In this document: positions 33,576-45,045 of the stretch, piece after piece | Position numbering within the stretch: position 1 is the first letter of the stretch | Layout of the letters: every line of letters begins with the position of its first letter | Source of the DNA: Nymphaea colorata | Lineage: Eukaryota > Streptophyta > Magnoliopsida > Nymphaeales > Nymphaeaceae | Length of the DNA stretch: 64,000 nucleotides | Direction of reading: 5' to 3' | NCBI RefSeq assembly: GCF_008831285.2 | Contig: NC_045148.1 | Location: forward strand, 22,944,283-23,008,282 | Made by a program: the position numbers and the translations under genes | Notes under the pieces: generated by a model | What the model was told of the DNA's origin: nothing | Database searches by the model: none | Seen by the model: only the letters and a program-made list of their open reading frames with translations

Positions 33576-36500
33576 ATGACAACAGTAATCGACACCCTTG
33601 TGCAAACACCTATTTCTATTCTGTTGGGGGATGTAACCAGCTTGTTGAAAGAAAAAGTAGACCACATCTTGAATGCCAAAGACGATCTCGAGGTTCTCAA
33701 AGAGAAGCTGAGATGCTTTGAGAAGGCCCTAAAAGTCCTAGATCAGAAGCCCTTTTTCAGCATTGAGTGCAATAGAGATGTGAAGGGAGAGCTGAATGAT
33801 GTTTTCTATGATGCCCAGGACATCATCGAAGGATACCAAACCACAATCGCACTTTGCAAAAGGGAAAAGCGTTCTATAACTTCATGGAACAAGGTAAGGA
33901 AGCCCTGGACCACTCTGTGTTCTTGATTTAAGGAACATGTATCTGTTTCCAACAAACTTGCAGATAAAATATCAACCAAAATCTTGATGAAATAAAAGAA
34001 AATAATAAGATGATGGCAGATGTGTTTGGAAGAGATATTGGTGGTGAGGGTCTTGTTCATGGTGAACATGACAACCCCCGAGAGACAACCCATCACATGG
34101 GTGTACAACCACCCACAGGAAAGGAGGATGATAAAAAGGTGATAGTAGAAAAGCTTTTGTTGAATGACTCTACAGAGAGAAGTAAGACACAAAAGGGTGG
34201 TGTTTCTATTATTTCTATTGTAGGAAAAGGTGGAATTGGCAAAACAGCTCTTGCAAAAATGGTCTTTAAAGAACTCAAAGAACATTTTGGGAAACGTCTA
34301 ACGGAAGTATGCAAGGGATCTGGAGAAAACCCTGATTGTTCCTTGAGTGAGTTGTGCACACAATTACGGAACGAGCTCTCAAAGGGAAAATTTTTGTTGG
34401 TCCTAGATGATGTGTGGGAACTGAAATCGTGGGAGGAAGAGGTAGAGGGAACATTGATGATGGGTGTAACGGGGTGCAATATTTTGATGACCAGTAGAAA
34501 CAAAAATGTATCGTATGGGATGCGTGCTTCTTATATGCATGAATTACGAGAATTTAGTTTTGACCAAAGCTGGGAGTTGTTTCTAAAGGAGGCATTAAGA
34601 AAACGCCAAATAGAAGAAGATTTGGTGATGCACAAGATCAGAGATGTTGGAGAGAGAATAGTAAGGGAGTGTGGGGTGTTGCCGCTTGTGATTAAGATGG
34701 TAGGGGTCGATGATGCATACCAAGAAAATGCATACAGAAGATTGGAAATTCGTCGAGGGTAGTAAGATATGGGAATGGGAGATGCCTGCAGCTGACATTG
34801 GGGGCAAAATTCTTCCAGGTCTCATGCTGAGCTAGGATGACTTGCCACATTATTTGAAGGGTTGTTTTGTTTATTGCTGCATTTATCCAAAGGATTATGA
34901 AATTAAAAGGGATACATTGATAAGGCAGTGGGTGGCGCATGGATTGATTGAGGAAAATGACGACAAAGATGTGGAAGTGACAGCAAACCAATATATTAAA
35001 GATCTGATGAACCGATGCTTGATTGAAGAAACCCATAGTAGATTTTTTGAGGGCACTTGTCTGAAGTTGCATGACCTTGCCCTATATATTGGTGGCAAGG
35101 AATATATCCATGCCTCTGAGCACACCCGCCATCTGTCATTATTTGGTATCAACGATGCAGAAGTGCACAAGCATAATGCCTCGGAAGCAGCAAATAAGTT
35201 GCGCACATTGTTGGGACCATGCAGAATTGCCGTTGATCCATATTAAGGACTTAACCAATTTCAAATGGTGGAGGGTGTCGTCATTGCCATGTTTAATGGA
35301 TGAGCATCCAAAGTCCATTGAAGACTTTTCACTTCTAAAATGTCTCAATCTAAGCTGGTCTAATGTGGGATGGTTGCCCAGTTCAATCGGCAGACTCTGT
35401 AACTTGCTAACGTTGGATTTAAGTTACAGTCAAATCGAAGAATTGCCCAAGGAAATGGGCAAACTGTGCAACTTAAGGCATCTTGGCCTGAAAGATACAG
35501 AGAAATTGCAATTTGTAGCCGAAGGACTAGGGAAGCTTACTAATTTATGGACCTTGCATAGGTTTATGGTATGCGATGACAAAGGGAAGACAAGAGGTTG
35601 CAATATTAATGAACTGAAAGAGTTGAACAAACTGAAGGGGGAATTGTTGATTGAAGGTTTGCGGGGAGGAAGGGTGAAAGTGATCGATGCAAGGAACGTA
35701 CATCTTAAGGAGAGGCATGAGCTAATTGGTGTGGAATTGGACTTCAAGGTGGGAGACAATGACACAGTGGATAGTGCTTCTGAAGAGAGGGGTCTGCTGG
35801 AGGCTTTGGTACCTCCACATTGCATAGAGAGGTTGGGAATCTGTGGTTATAAAGGAGACGGGCCTGCGTGGTATTTGGCCACCAACTATGTGGAGCTGCG
35901 GATGGTACGCCTAGAATCTTGCCCATCATGGGCAACAGTGATAGGAATTAAATCATTGGAAGAATTGAAGGTCAAGTACTGCCCAACATTGTATGAACTG
36001 CCGAGGATGCCTTTGCTGAAGTCCTTGAAGATTTGGGAGTGTGATGGGCTTCACACGATTGGTGACTTGCCGGCATTGGAGTCGTTGGATGTGAACAGAT
36101 GTAAAAAGCGGAAGACTCTCGCTAACATGCCTTCACTGAAGTCCTTGAATATTAGGAAGTGTGATGGGCTCAACACTATTGGTGATTGGTCTGCCCTCAA
36201 GTGGTTGACAGTGGATGAATGTGAAAGGCTGAAGACTCTCGCTAACATGCCTGCGTTGGAGTTGTTGGAGGTGAAGGGATGTGGTAGGGTAGAGCAAGTA
36301 GCTGATGATCACATGCCAGCTTTAAAGGGGTTGTGGTCATCTGACCTGAACATTTTGAAGCAGCTCCCTACTCACCTTCCTTCACTTGAGGAACTGCACG
36401 TGAAGCATTTGCCCAACTGGGAATCAACATTTACTTCTATGCCATGCTTAAGAAGGGCATTTTTTAACAATTGTCCGAAGATGCAGACAGAAGGCTTGAT

Positions 36501-37068
36501 TTATGCTCTATCGGAGCGGGTGGGGCATGAGGGTCAAGCGACTCAGCTCCAAAGACTGTCAGTGTTAAAGTGCAAATGTGCAAGATTGGGATGGAAATTG
36601 CTTGAGCAACTGCCGAACCTCATTGAGTTGCATTTGGATCCAGAATCAGCAGTGCTACTGTCATCACAGGTCTCGACATTTCTACCCTCCCTTAAATATC
36701 TGTATTTGGGAGACAACAATGTGGATGAGGAGGTCAAATGGGGAAGATTGCCTCAGTGGGTATGGAGTCTCTCCCAACTGGAGCTATTGCACCTAGTTGG
36801 TTTCACCGAGGATATCAGCTTGGGAGGCCACTGGCAATGCCTCCCGAAACTGAGATGGCTAAGGATTTATGACTTCCCCAATCTGAAGTCTGTAGTGGAC
36901 GTGAATAACATGACTCCCCAACAAAATGAAACAACATGTCCTACTGATGCAAAGCAACAGATTGCCTGCTTCTCGAAGCTTGAACATTTAGCTACTTCTG
37001 GATGTCCAGCAGTCCATCTGCCGCAGGAGTTAAGGGACCATCTTGGGGGAAGGTTAAACGATAGGTGA
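33576..37068 (+). pseudogene. NLR-D: near-complete CNL with all domains but several stops and frameshifts
   Basis: ATG at 33576. Rx-type CC (MTTVIDTLVQTPIS... FYDAQDIIEGY) to a TGA at 33924 where NLR-A has Cys. NB-ARC from about 34010: P-loop GKGGIGKT (34223-34246), kinase-2 FLLVLDDVWEL (34391-34423), GVLPLVIKMVG. Defects: a frameshift after the CC near 33980; about 20 residues missing between KEHFGKR and LTEVCKG (RNBS-A region); one extra base near 34708; TAG in LMLSYDDLPHYL at about 34833; a four-residue loss beside the MHD-equivalent (LKLHDLALYI instead of LHDILHDLALYI); a frameshift near 35225. The LRR part is then open for about 610 codons to TGA 37066-37068, ending LPQELRDHLGGRLNDR. Known: CNLs detect pathogen effectors in the cytosol. 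Inferred: non-functional unless the defects are assembly errors. Confidence 0.92.
36010..36249 (+). repeat. 120-bp tandem duplication inside the NLR-D LRR
   Basis: Two 40-codon units, 36010-36129 and 36130-36249, each run from P-LLKSL or P-SLKSL through CDGL-TIGD to KTLANM. They are direct, in frame and encode two LRRs each. The same words (CDGLNTIG, MPLLKSL) mark NLR-A and NLR-B. Confidence 0.85.
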
Positions 37069-38060
37069 TGATTAGTGTTGCTATATCATGTTACTGAACC
37101 TTTTCTGTTCATTTTAAATTGCTTGAAATTGTAACAATTTGTTTTGGATAAATTGTTACTAATTTTACTGAACCTTCAATGGTTGTGGATTGACTCATGT
37201 CCAGCACTCCATCTGCCACAGAAGTTGAGTGACCATCTTGGGGGAAAGATTACACATATATAGACATATATAGATAATGTTACTGAAAATCGATGAAAAA
37301 TGGTAATTAATTATTTCTGTTAAATGTGTTTCCATTTCGTTTCCTCTCTTTCTCTCTCTCCCTCTCCCTCTCCCTCTTGTTTGATTTGGGTCCAGTAAAT
37401 TGATGTATTGTTCAACCGAACTGGCGTACCTTTTATGCATCAACAGAGTCTCGTCTATCTGTTTTAAATTACTCAAAATGTAGACCATCTCTCTCATTTG
37501 ATTCTTTTTTGTAATTGAAAACAAATATCAATTATGTGAATACCAGCAAGTACGATGTATAAATGATAAATGTGGTGCTGTTTGGCCCAAATAGAAGGCA
37601 ATGTTTTTTGGCTTGAATTGGTACAGATACTAAAAATTGGGATTGGTCATTATTTGAGCGACCATCAAAGTTTTGTTTTTTCATATTTAGGCCATTAATA
37701 TGCATTTAATCATGTTCACAAATTTAAAACACATACCCACAATCTGAAAAATGTGCCTACATTCTTAACTCTTAAGAAGATGCATTAGCTAGCACTATAC
37801 ACATTTCTTCAAAATTATATGAGATGTTTGAAAAAAATATATGGAAACTGCATTTTATAGTGTGTTTTTTTTTTTTTTAATTCGGGTGGATATTATAAAG
37901 CATTGAAATTATAAAACTTTTGCAAAGTGTGAGGTTCCAAGAAATCATGCCAAGATGTCCATACGAGGCTTTTGGTGTCGGTTGTTTTATAAGGAAGCAG
38001 GCCCTGCTGGGTCACTTGTTTCTCAGCAATTTACTTGATTACACCATGGCAAAAAACACT
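37069..38060 (+). repeat. 3' flank of NLR-D, duplicated (inverted) 3' of NLR-B
   Basis: Just after the stop, 37196-37250 repeats the C-terminal codons of NLR-D (GTCCAGCA-TCCATCTGCC, GACCATCTTGGGGGAAAG) about 194 bases downstream of the first copy, a small tandem duplication. 37556-38060 matches 12636-13270 in reverse. There is a CT tract at 37343-37378. No coding sequence. Confidence 0.7.
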
Positions 38061-38490
38061 ATTGACAGTAGAGTGGGTGATTACCTTTTTATTTGCATTT
38101 TCCACAATACATGCCTTTTATGGCAAATATAATGTGCCATTGGAAACATTTCCATGACAGGTTTTTTTTTTTTTAACTGCAGCTAGAGCATGTGATTTAA
38201 GTAGCTTAAAGTGGAATTTCTAAACCGCCATGGTTGATTTGTCATGGCAGAGAAAGACGTCAGTGAATGCTTTTTTTTGTTTAAATAATATTCTTTAATA
38301 ATGAAAAATAAATGGCTCTTATAACGTCAAAATTTTGAGTGTAGAAAGATCTTTTTTCTTCTTAACAAAAATCACTTCTACTAAGACATGATTTACATTA
38401 AATTAGTATTTAAAAACACATTAGGAGGTCCACATTTTGTTTAAAATACTGTTTATCATTAATTTAAAAGGTCAGGATTTTGTACTTAGA
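38061..38490. other. Short spacer, nothing recognised
   Basis: AT-rich with T-runs near 38161. It ends where LRR coding sequence of NLR-E begins. Confidence 0.6.
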
Positions 38491-38630
38491 CTGAAGACTA
38501 TCGCTAAAGTGCCTGCCTTGGAGTTGTTTGAGGTGAAAGATTGTGGCAGCCTTCAGCAATTAGATGACATGATGCTCTTAAGTGAAAAACTGTGGCAGTC
38601 TCCAGCAATTAGTTGACATGTTTGCTCTAA
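38491..38630 (+). pseudogene. NLR-E, LRR fragment, 5' of the gypsy insertion
   Basis: Frame reads LKTIAKVPALELFEVKDCGS then LQQLDDMMLLSEKLWQS, matching NLR-D at LKTLANMPALELLEVKGCG. A roughly 49-bp direct repeat (38533-38581 and 38582-38630, around GTGAAA-CTGTGGCAG) lies at its end. It breaks off at the gypsy LTR scrap at 38641. The C-terminal partner is at 43397-43510. Confidence 0.75.
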
Positions 38631-38640
38631 GACTCAATGC

Positions 38641-38700
38641 AAGCAAAAGAAGTACATTGCAAAAGAAAAACACTATATAGACTCTAGACATAGCGGAACA
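38641..38700 (-). repeat. Truncated 3' LTR of the gypsy element (first ~60 bp)
   Basis: On the minus strand the LTR starts TGTTCCGCTATGTCTAGAG at 38700 and is cut at 38641. The same sequence opens the intact LTR at 40322. A purine tract (GAAGGGGGAAG, complement of 38702-38713) lies between the chromodomain frame and this LTR. Confidence 0.75.
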
Positions 38701-38744
38701 GGCTTCCCCCTTCAAGTCATGTGCCGTCCTCGGTGCAAGCTACT

Positions 38745-40318
38745 TCATAATAGGCCTTGACTTCCAGCGTGACACTGCTTCATGCAGAATGCATACTCCC
38801 AAGATGGGTTCTGCTCACCTATCCACTTCACTTGATACTTCTTCGACTCTCCTAGAAAGTTCATCTTGTGCCGAAGAATTTCTTCCATCTGACGGTTCGC
38901 TGCTCGCTTGATTGACGGGGCTTGCTGCACGATCAGGTCTCGTTCTTGGATGCTTCTATTTGGGTCTTCCTCAGCAAAGTAGAAGAGCTTCAGGTTATAA
39001 ACATGGAACACTGAATGCATCTTAAAGTCCGGCGACAAGTCTAACTTGTAGGCTAGCTTCCCGATCCTCTTCAGCAATATAAAGGGTCCTTCATACTTCC
39101 AAATCAATGACTTGTGTCGGCCACGGAAGATGCCCGTCCGGTCTGGATAAAGTTTCATGAGGATTTGATCGCCCACTCTGAATTTCATTGGCCTTCGACT
39201 CTGATCTACAAATTTCTTCATCTTCTAGGTGGCCTTGTGTAAGAACGCCATAGCCAACTCCGTCTGTTCCTGCCAGTCGTGGACAAACTGGTAGACGAAA
39301 GTAGGTAGTCCTTTCTCTTGACCTGCAAGGGTATGAGGCATCAACGGCTACTGTCCAGTGGCTATCTTGAATGGACTATGTCCAGAAGACTCGCTCTTCT
39401 ACAAATTGTAACAAAATTGAGCTACATCAAGTAACTTCACCCAATTCTTCTGACTGGCGCTGACATAGTGGCGAAGGTATGTTTCCAGTCATCCGTTGAT
39501 CCATTCAGTTTGGTCGTCAGTCTATGGGTGAAAACTCGTTGAGAATAATAAATCTGAACCCAACAAACTAAACACCTCGTGCCAAAACTTTCCTGTGAAG
39601 CAGGCGTTACGATCACTGACAATGTTTTTTGTCATGCCCCAGTGCCTTACTATATGTTTCACAAACAGCTCTACCGTCTTATCCGCGGGACATTCCTTAG
39701 AGGCTGGAATAAAGGTCACATACTTTAAAAATATATCCACAACTACAAACATGGAGCTGAAGCTGTCAACTTTGGGTAAGTTGATGATAAAGTTCATAGA
39801 GAGGCACTCCCATGGATGCTCTGGAATAGAAGGAACCTCCAAGAAACCGGCAGTCTTCTGATTTGTCCCCTTGTGTTGCTAGCAGATCAAGCAAGTCTTC
39901 ACATAGGCCTCGACGTCGTCTCGCATTTGTGGCCAGTAATAGCCACATTCAAGGAGAGCCAACATCTGCTCATGGCCAGGATGGTCTGCTCACAATGAGT
40001 CATGACACTCCTTCAACAGCTCTTGCCGAAGGTTTCCCCATCTAGGCACGAACACATGTTCGCCCTTCGAAATCAAAAGTCCATCATGTAAGCCGAATCG
40101 TCGTGTCTTTCCCGCCACAACTGCCTCAACCAAGTGCTTGGGCACAGGGTCCTACGTCATGCCTTCTCGAATCCGCTCCAGAAGAGCACTCTCCAGCTGT
40201 GCTTCGGATGATGTCGTCCGAGTAACTGCCAGCTCTGCCTTCCGACTTAACGCCTGTGCTACGATGTTAGTCTTTCCTGCCTTATACTCTAAGGCAAAAT
40301 TAAATTCCGCTAGGAATT
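38745..40318 (-). pseudogene. Ty3/gypsy chromovirus pol 3' half: RNase H end, integrase, chromodomain
   Basis: Reading leftwards. The RNase H tail is EFLAEFNFALEYKAGKTNIV at about 40318-40260. The integrase zinc region has HPGHEQMLALLECGYYWPQM then CLICQQHKGT near 39980-39870. The integrase core frame 39842-39522 has FVVVDIFLKYVTFIPASK and ISDRNACFTGKFWHEV. The open C-terminal frame 39221-38745 has KFRVGDQILMKL, KYEGPFILLKRIGKLAYKL, the HSVFHVYNLKLF motif, and a chromodomain-like QMEEILRHK...YQVKWIGEQNPSWEY. Stops interrupt at about 39226, 39370 and 39400. Chromodomain integrases target chromatin. The C-terminal chromodomain marks the chromovirus branch. Confidence 0.88.
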
Positions 40319-40321
40319 CCC

Positions 40322-40724
40322 TGTTCCCCTATTTCTAGAGTCTGTACAGTCTCTTTTTTTTGCAATGTACTTCTTTTGCTTGCGTTGTCTTTTGCGTAAG
40401 CATGTTCACTTGTAAGCGACTACCCTCCCACCAGTCTAAGTGCCATGTTTGTTTGGGGACTCTATGTTTTGGATGGTCGGCAATGGAATCCTTGTAAATG
40501 GCTTTGGCCACCTTGTAAGTAAGTTGAGATAGTTCTCCTATCTGACCTTCCTCGTGATGTATTAAGTTTTTCAAGTGAAATACATTGCAAGAGTTCTTTA
40601 TTCAAACTGTTTTCTTCATACATTTGTTTTCGAAATGCTCTTTGTGCCCCTTCCAATGGTTTGAAGGCTCACGACAATTAGGTTCTTGTCGTGCCGCAGA
40701 GACAGAAGAAGTGAGCATGTGACA
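40322..40724 (+). repeat. Complete 5' LTR of the gypsy element (403 bp)
   Basis: Starts TGTTCCCCTATTTCTAGAG, ends GTGACA, and is followed by AC and then the primer site. Its first base abuts the minus-strand RNase H fragment. Confidence 0.8.
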
Positions 40725-40726
40725 AC

Positions 40727-40742
40727 TGGTATCAGAGCCACG
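40727..40742 (+). other. Primer-binding site of the gypsy element (initiator Met tRNA)
   Basis: TGGTATCAGAGCCACG lies two bases after the LTR. It fits the 3' end of plant initiator Met tRNA. Confidence 0.85.
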
Positions 40743-40744
40743 TT

Positions 40745-41940
40745 TGGCTCAATCTGAGGAATCGGTTGGATAGTTAGTGTAGAGGAACACGCCGGTGAGC
40801 ATTGGTCGAGAAAGACGTCGTGGCAGCTCAATACAATCTGCATAGCGCTAAGGGCAAGGGAATAGCCCAGTCTGTCGAGAAGTGCGTCCCACAGTTAGGA
40901 AGACCTAACTGAAGTGGCAAACAAGCTGGTTGTCGATGTAGCCACTCAAGAGGATGCGTTGGGCAATGCAACGGAGTCCTTTGAGGAAATGAGGGACAAA
41001 ATGAAGACCATAAGGGAATAGATGACCGACTTTATAGCAATGAACATGTCACTTATTGATACAGTGACCGCACTACAAGCTGAAGTTAAGGAACTTCAAG
41101 CAAAGAACCACACGCTACTGCGACAAGTTTTTGTAGGTGGAGGTGAAGATCGACTACCAAGGGTTGACGTCCAGAGGCCATGAAATATAATGAAAATTGA
41201 GATAGTTGAGCCACCAACAACTTCTTGTTCCAAGTGAAATATTACTTGGATTCAAGGGATTGTGGGAGGTTACCTTCACATCAAGACTGCAACCATTCTA
41301 TTTGAGGGCGATGTTGTTGCCTGGTGGAGATGAAAATGCCTTGACATTCAAAAGGGGATCTGCAGAATAGATACTTTTGATGATTTTCAGCGAGAGTTGA
41401 AGAACTATTTCATGCCCCCGAATGCAAGACGCCAAGCTTCTTCGACAGCTTGAAGTCCAAAAATAGACTAGTCCAATTTGTCTTGTTCCAACATATTTGG
41501 TACCAGAGACATCGTCAACTTTGGGCACAATCCGAAGTGGAAAGAGGCAATCCTGAGACCTTGAAGGATGATTATGTGATGGCAAAGCGCTTGGCAGATA
41601 CTCAGTGCAAGAGTTACACTAACACCTTCAAGCTGTCGAATAATCCTAACCATGTTGGAAAGAAGGAGGAACGACGGGACCCCAAAGTTGAATCATCGAC
41701 CCAGCACCAAGGTGAAAAGAAACCTTTCTTTCGCAAGAACAACAATTACCAAAATAAAGTAGTAACTTGTCGGTTCTGTGAAGGGAGGAACATGGCGAGG
41801 CAATGTCCAAAGCATTTGTCTAAAGAAAATCAAGCAAGTACCTCAAGGCAATCTGATCATGCGGTGCAAGGTGAAGAAGGAGAAGGACCAAAGATCGGTG
41901 AACTTCAACTTTTGAACACGTTAAAAAGGTTTCTTTTCTT
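40745..41940 (+). pseudogene. Ty3/gypsy gag, many stops
   Basis: Homology is spread over shifting frames: KGKGIAQSVEK early, then a retrotransposon Gag region near 41200-41460. The open frame 41450-41992 includes DDYVMAKRLADTQCKSYTNT and a degraded zinc knuckle CRFCEGRNMARQCPKH (about 41770-41817), in which the usual His position is replaced. Gag forms the particle that packages element RNA. This copy could not. Confidence 0.75.
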
Positions 41941-41959
41941 TAAATGGACTCATGTACCT

Positions 41960-43396
41960 AAAATGGACTCATGTACCTTAAGGTTCTGGTAAATGGAAAG
42001 CCTACCATGGCTATGGTAGATATGGGTGTCACAAACAACTTCGTCTCAGATGAGGAGGCAAGGAGATTGGGCCTCACCCTTGAGAAGGAAGAGTTACACA
42101 TGAAGGCAGTCAACTTAGAGGGAAAACCCATCAATGGAGTGGCCCAGGATGTGGTTGTGAAGATTGAGAGTTGGTCAGAGAAAGCCAACTTCTTGGTGGT
42201 CCTGATGGATGATTTCTAGATGATTCTAGTCATGGGGCTCCTTAGTGCATCAAAGATGGTCCCGATGCTGCATTTGCATAGTATCAGCATTATGGATGAG
42301 AAGTCTCCTTGCATGGTCCCAACAGTAACAGTGAAGAAAGACAAGGGCAAGGCTGCAATAATGTCTGCTCTTCAATTGAAGAAAGGTCTGAAGCACGGTG
42401 AAGACGCGTACTTGGTGGCAATCAGGGAAGTGCCTATAGACTCTCCTTGTTTGGTCCCAGAGGTGCTTGCGCCTGTCGTAGAGGAATTTGTAGGGACAAT
42501 GCTTGCGGAGCTCCCTAGATGGCTGCCACCTCGACATGAAGTGGATCATGCCATAGAATTGATTCCTGGTGCCAAAACACCGCCAATGGCACCCTACAAA
42601 ATGGCCCATGTAGAATTGAAGGAACTTCGGCAACAGTTGGACGAAATGTTAGCTGGAGGCATAATCAGACCCTCCAAGGTGCACCAGTGTTATTTCAGGC
42701 AAAGCATGATGACTCCAAAAGGTTATGTGTAGACTACAAGACATTGAACAAGGTAACAGTGAAGAACAAGTACCCTTTACCTTTGATTGTCGATCTTTTT
42801 TATCAGTTTTGTGGAACTCAAGTATTTTCCAAGTTAGATCTTCGATCGGGATATTGGCAAGTTTGGATTGTTGATCATGATGAGCCGAAGACAACATGTG
42901 TCACTCGCTACGGTGCCTTTGAATTCATAGTAATGTCATTTGGATTGAGGAATGCTCTTGCAACCTTTTCAACTCTAATGAACAAGATATTCTATCCGTA
43001 CCTAGATAAGTTCTGGGTGATCTATCTTGATGATATTGTGGTGTACAATAGCTCGATAGAAGACCATGTGGGACAGCTATGAATAGTGTTCAAGGTGCTA
43101 AGGGAAGATAAACTCTATGTGAAACGTGAGAAGTGCTTATTTGGCCAACAAGAAATCAGTTTTCTCGGCCACATAGTGGAAAAAGGTCAGCTACAGATGG
43201 ACACAGAAAAGGTGAGAGCTATTCGGGATTGAAATTTGCCAACCAATGTACATGAATTGAATTCATTTCTCGGCTTGGTGAACTACTATCGACAATTCAT
43301 TGAGGGGTATTCTTTGATAGCTGTCTCTCTCACTGATTTGCTGAAGAAGAACTAAACTTGAGCTTGGGAGGATCTTGAGCAAGGTGTCCAAGTCTA
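41960..43396 (+). pseudogene. Ty3/gypsy protease and reverse transcriptase
   Basis: Protease: LKVLVNGKPTMAMVDMGVTN (about 41975-42035), where the catalytic D-T/S-G reads D-M-G. A stop at 42217. RT begins near 42560 ([20 protein letters not shown]), continues LVDYKTLN-like [48 protein letters not shown], and the catalytic YLDD at 43023-43034. A stop at 43080 interrupts before LGHIVEKGQLQMD and [17 protein letters not shown] frameshift lies near 42690 where 42220-42732 and 42687-43082 overlap. It ends at the RNase H start near 43396. Confidence 0.88.
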
Positions 43397-43510
43397 ACAA
43401 GAATAACATGTCCCACGGATGCAAAGGAACAGATTGCCTGCCTTTCAAAGCTTGTTGGGAATTTTCAGATGTCCTACACTCGATCATCTCGGGGCAAAGT
43501 TAACAATTAG
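43397..43510 (+). pseudogene. NLR-E, C-terminal fragment, 3' of the gypsy insertion
   Basis: Reads NMSHGCKGTD-type sequence which, in the NLR frame, is TCPTDAKEQIACLSKL, followed by a frame change near GNFQMSYTRSS and a TAG at 43508. It matches the last residues of NLR-D (CPTDAKQQIACFSKLEHL). Together with 38491-38630 it brackets the gypsy DNA. About 600 bp of LRR expected between them is missing. Confidence 0.65.
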
Positions 43511-44898
43511 CACATATTGGTGTTTTATTATCTGAAATGTGTGTGGTTTTTTAAATCGGTGACAGCAATTATTTTTTTGGTTAAAGATGAATATTTTGCA
43601 TTTCATCAACTTCTCTCTCTCTCTTTCTCTCTCTCATTTGATTTGGTGTCGTAAATTTTTCATATCATGTTTTCCGGCTCCCAAAGTTGACAGAATGTAT
43701 AAAAAATCAATAAATGCTGCCTCGAATTCACTAACCAACGTCGTAGTGCATCCCTGCCCTCTCCCTTCCATCCCGCCTCACCAAGAAAATGTAGGGTTGA
43801 GGTATTTTAGGAATTTTGTTAATAAAAAAATCTACTTTTTACTCTTTTTAACTTTTCATATTTTTTTATCCTTGTAAAATTCTAAAAAGTACATTTAATT
43901 ATAAAAAATTTCTAACTTTTTTTCTCACTACGTTGTGCGTGCAACAAGTATGCAATCCATAAAAAATAGAGAGGATGGGGGTATTTTAGAAATTTTAGAT
44001 AATGAAATTACTTTTTAGTCCTTTTTACTTTTTTACAATCTCCTTTTTATCCTTTTACAATCTTCATTTTTTCACTTTATTGGCTGCAATTTGGTCATTA
44101 CACACTCCCATGCATTCATACATAAAAGTGTGCATAAAACTAGTTGCTCCTTTTCACTTAATCAAAAGTATTTTGGTCATTGTACACCCCTCTGCACAAT
44201 TTTTTGACAACAGGGGTATGCTCATAACTAGTTTCAGACCTTTAATCGTCACGTCATCCATTGTCATTTTCCATCATGATTTATATAAGTTCATCGGTAC
44301 TATCGATTTGAATAGGCCTGAATCCGCTGATTTGAATAAAATGCAATTGCTGATTCAAGAGCCTCCAAAATTCAACAATTTTTTTTTATCAAATCCGTTG
44401 AATCAGTCATAAATCAGCTGGTTCATGCTGAATCATCATTCTTTTAAGGTTGGTCTCTGAGGCTTTCCAATAAGTTTTCATGGAATCATATATTGAAGCT
44501 GCTTCAACTAAATGGGGGAGGTGGGGATTCTATTCCCTGTGTAAGCAGGGCCAATAGCTACAAATTGGCTTCTTTCATGCACGCTTAGCTAGTAAATGTG
44601 CCTAAGTCTGCATTCTAATAGATCGTTTTGAACACTGTTTCATTGGACCAAATGGACTGGATGTCCTTCCTACCACACTCTGTCATGTATTGGTGTTATC
44701 TGCCCACTATTTGATGGTTTTAGGAACAAAACTTAGAGTTCATTTTGTTCTTTTTTTTTTGTCTTGTTTGTCCTATTTGTTTTGCCGGACATTTCATTTA
44801 TGTTCTATCTATTTTGTATGTTTTGTCCAATAGTTGCATCTTGTACATTCTGGTCCTTTTGTAATGTTTGTTTTGTCTATTGTTTGATAATAAGAACA

Positions 44899-44929
<31 letters not shown>

Positions 44930-45014
44930 GTTTTTTTTTCAGCATTAATTCCTGATCACTGGGAAAAAATAATATATTACACACACACACATATATATAT
45001 ATAATATATATATT

Positions 45015-45045
<31 letters not shown>

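Noticed and set aside
40138-40338. 66-codon plus-strand frame
   Set aside because: Antisense to the gypsy RNase H end (FNFALEYKAGK), so a shadow.
43587-44412. AT-rich frames of 96 and 136 codons
   Set aside because: Low-complexity F/L/S composition from T-rich DNA and no domain.
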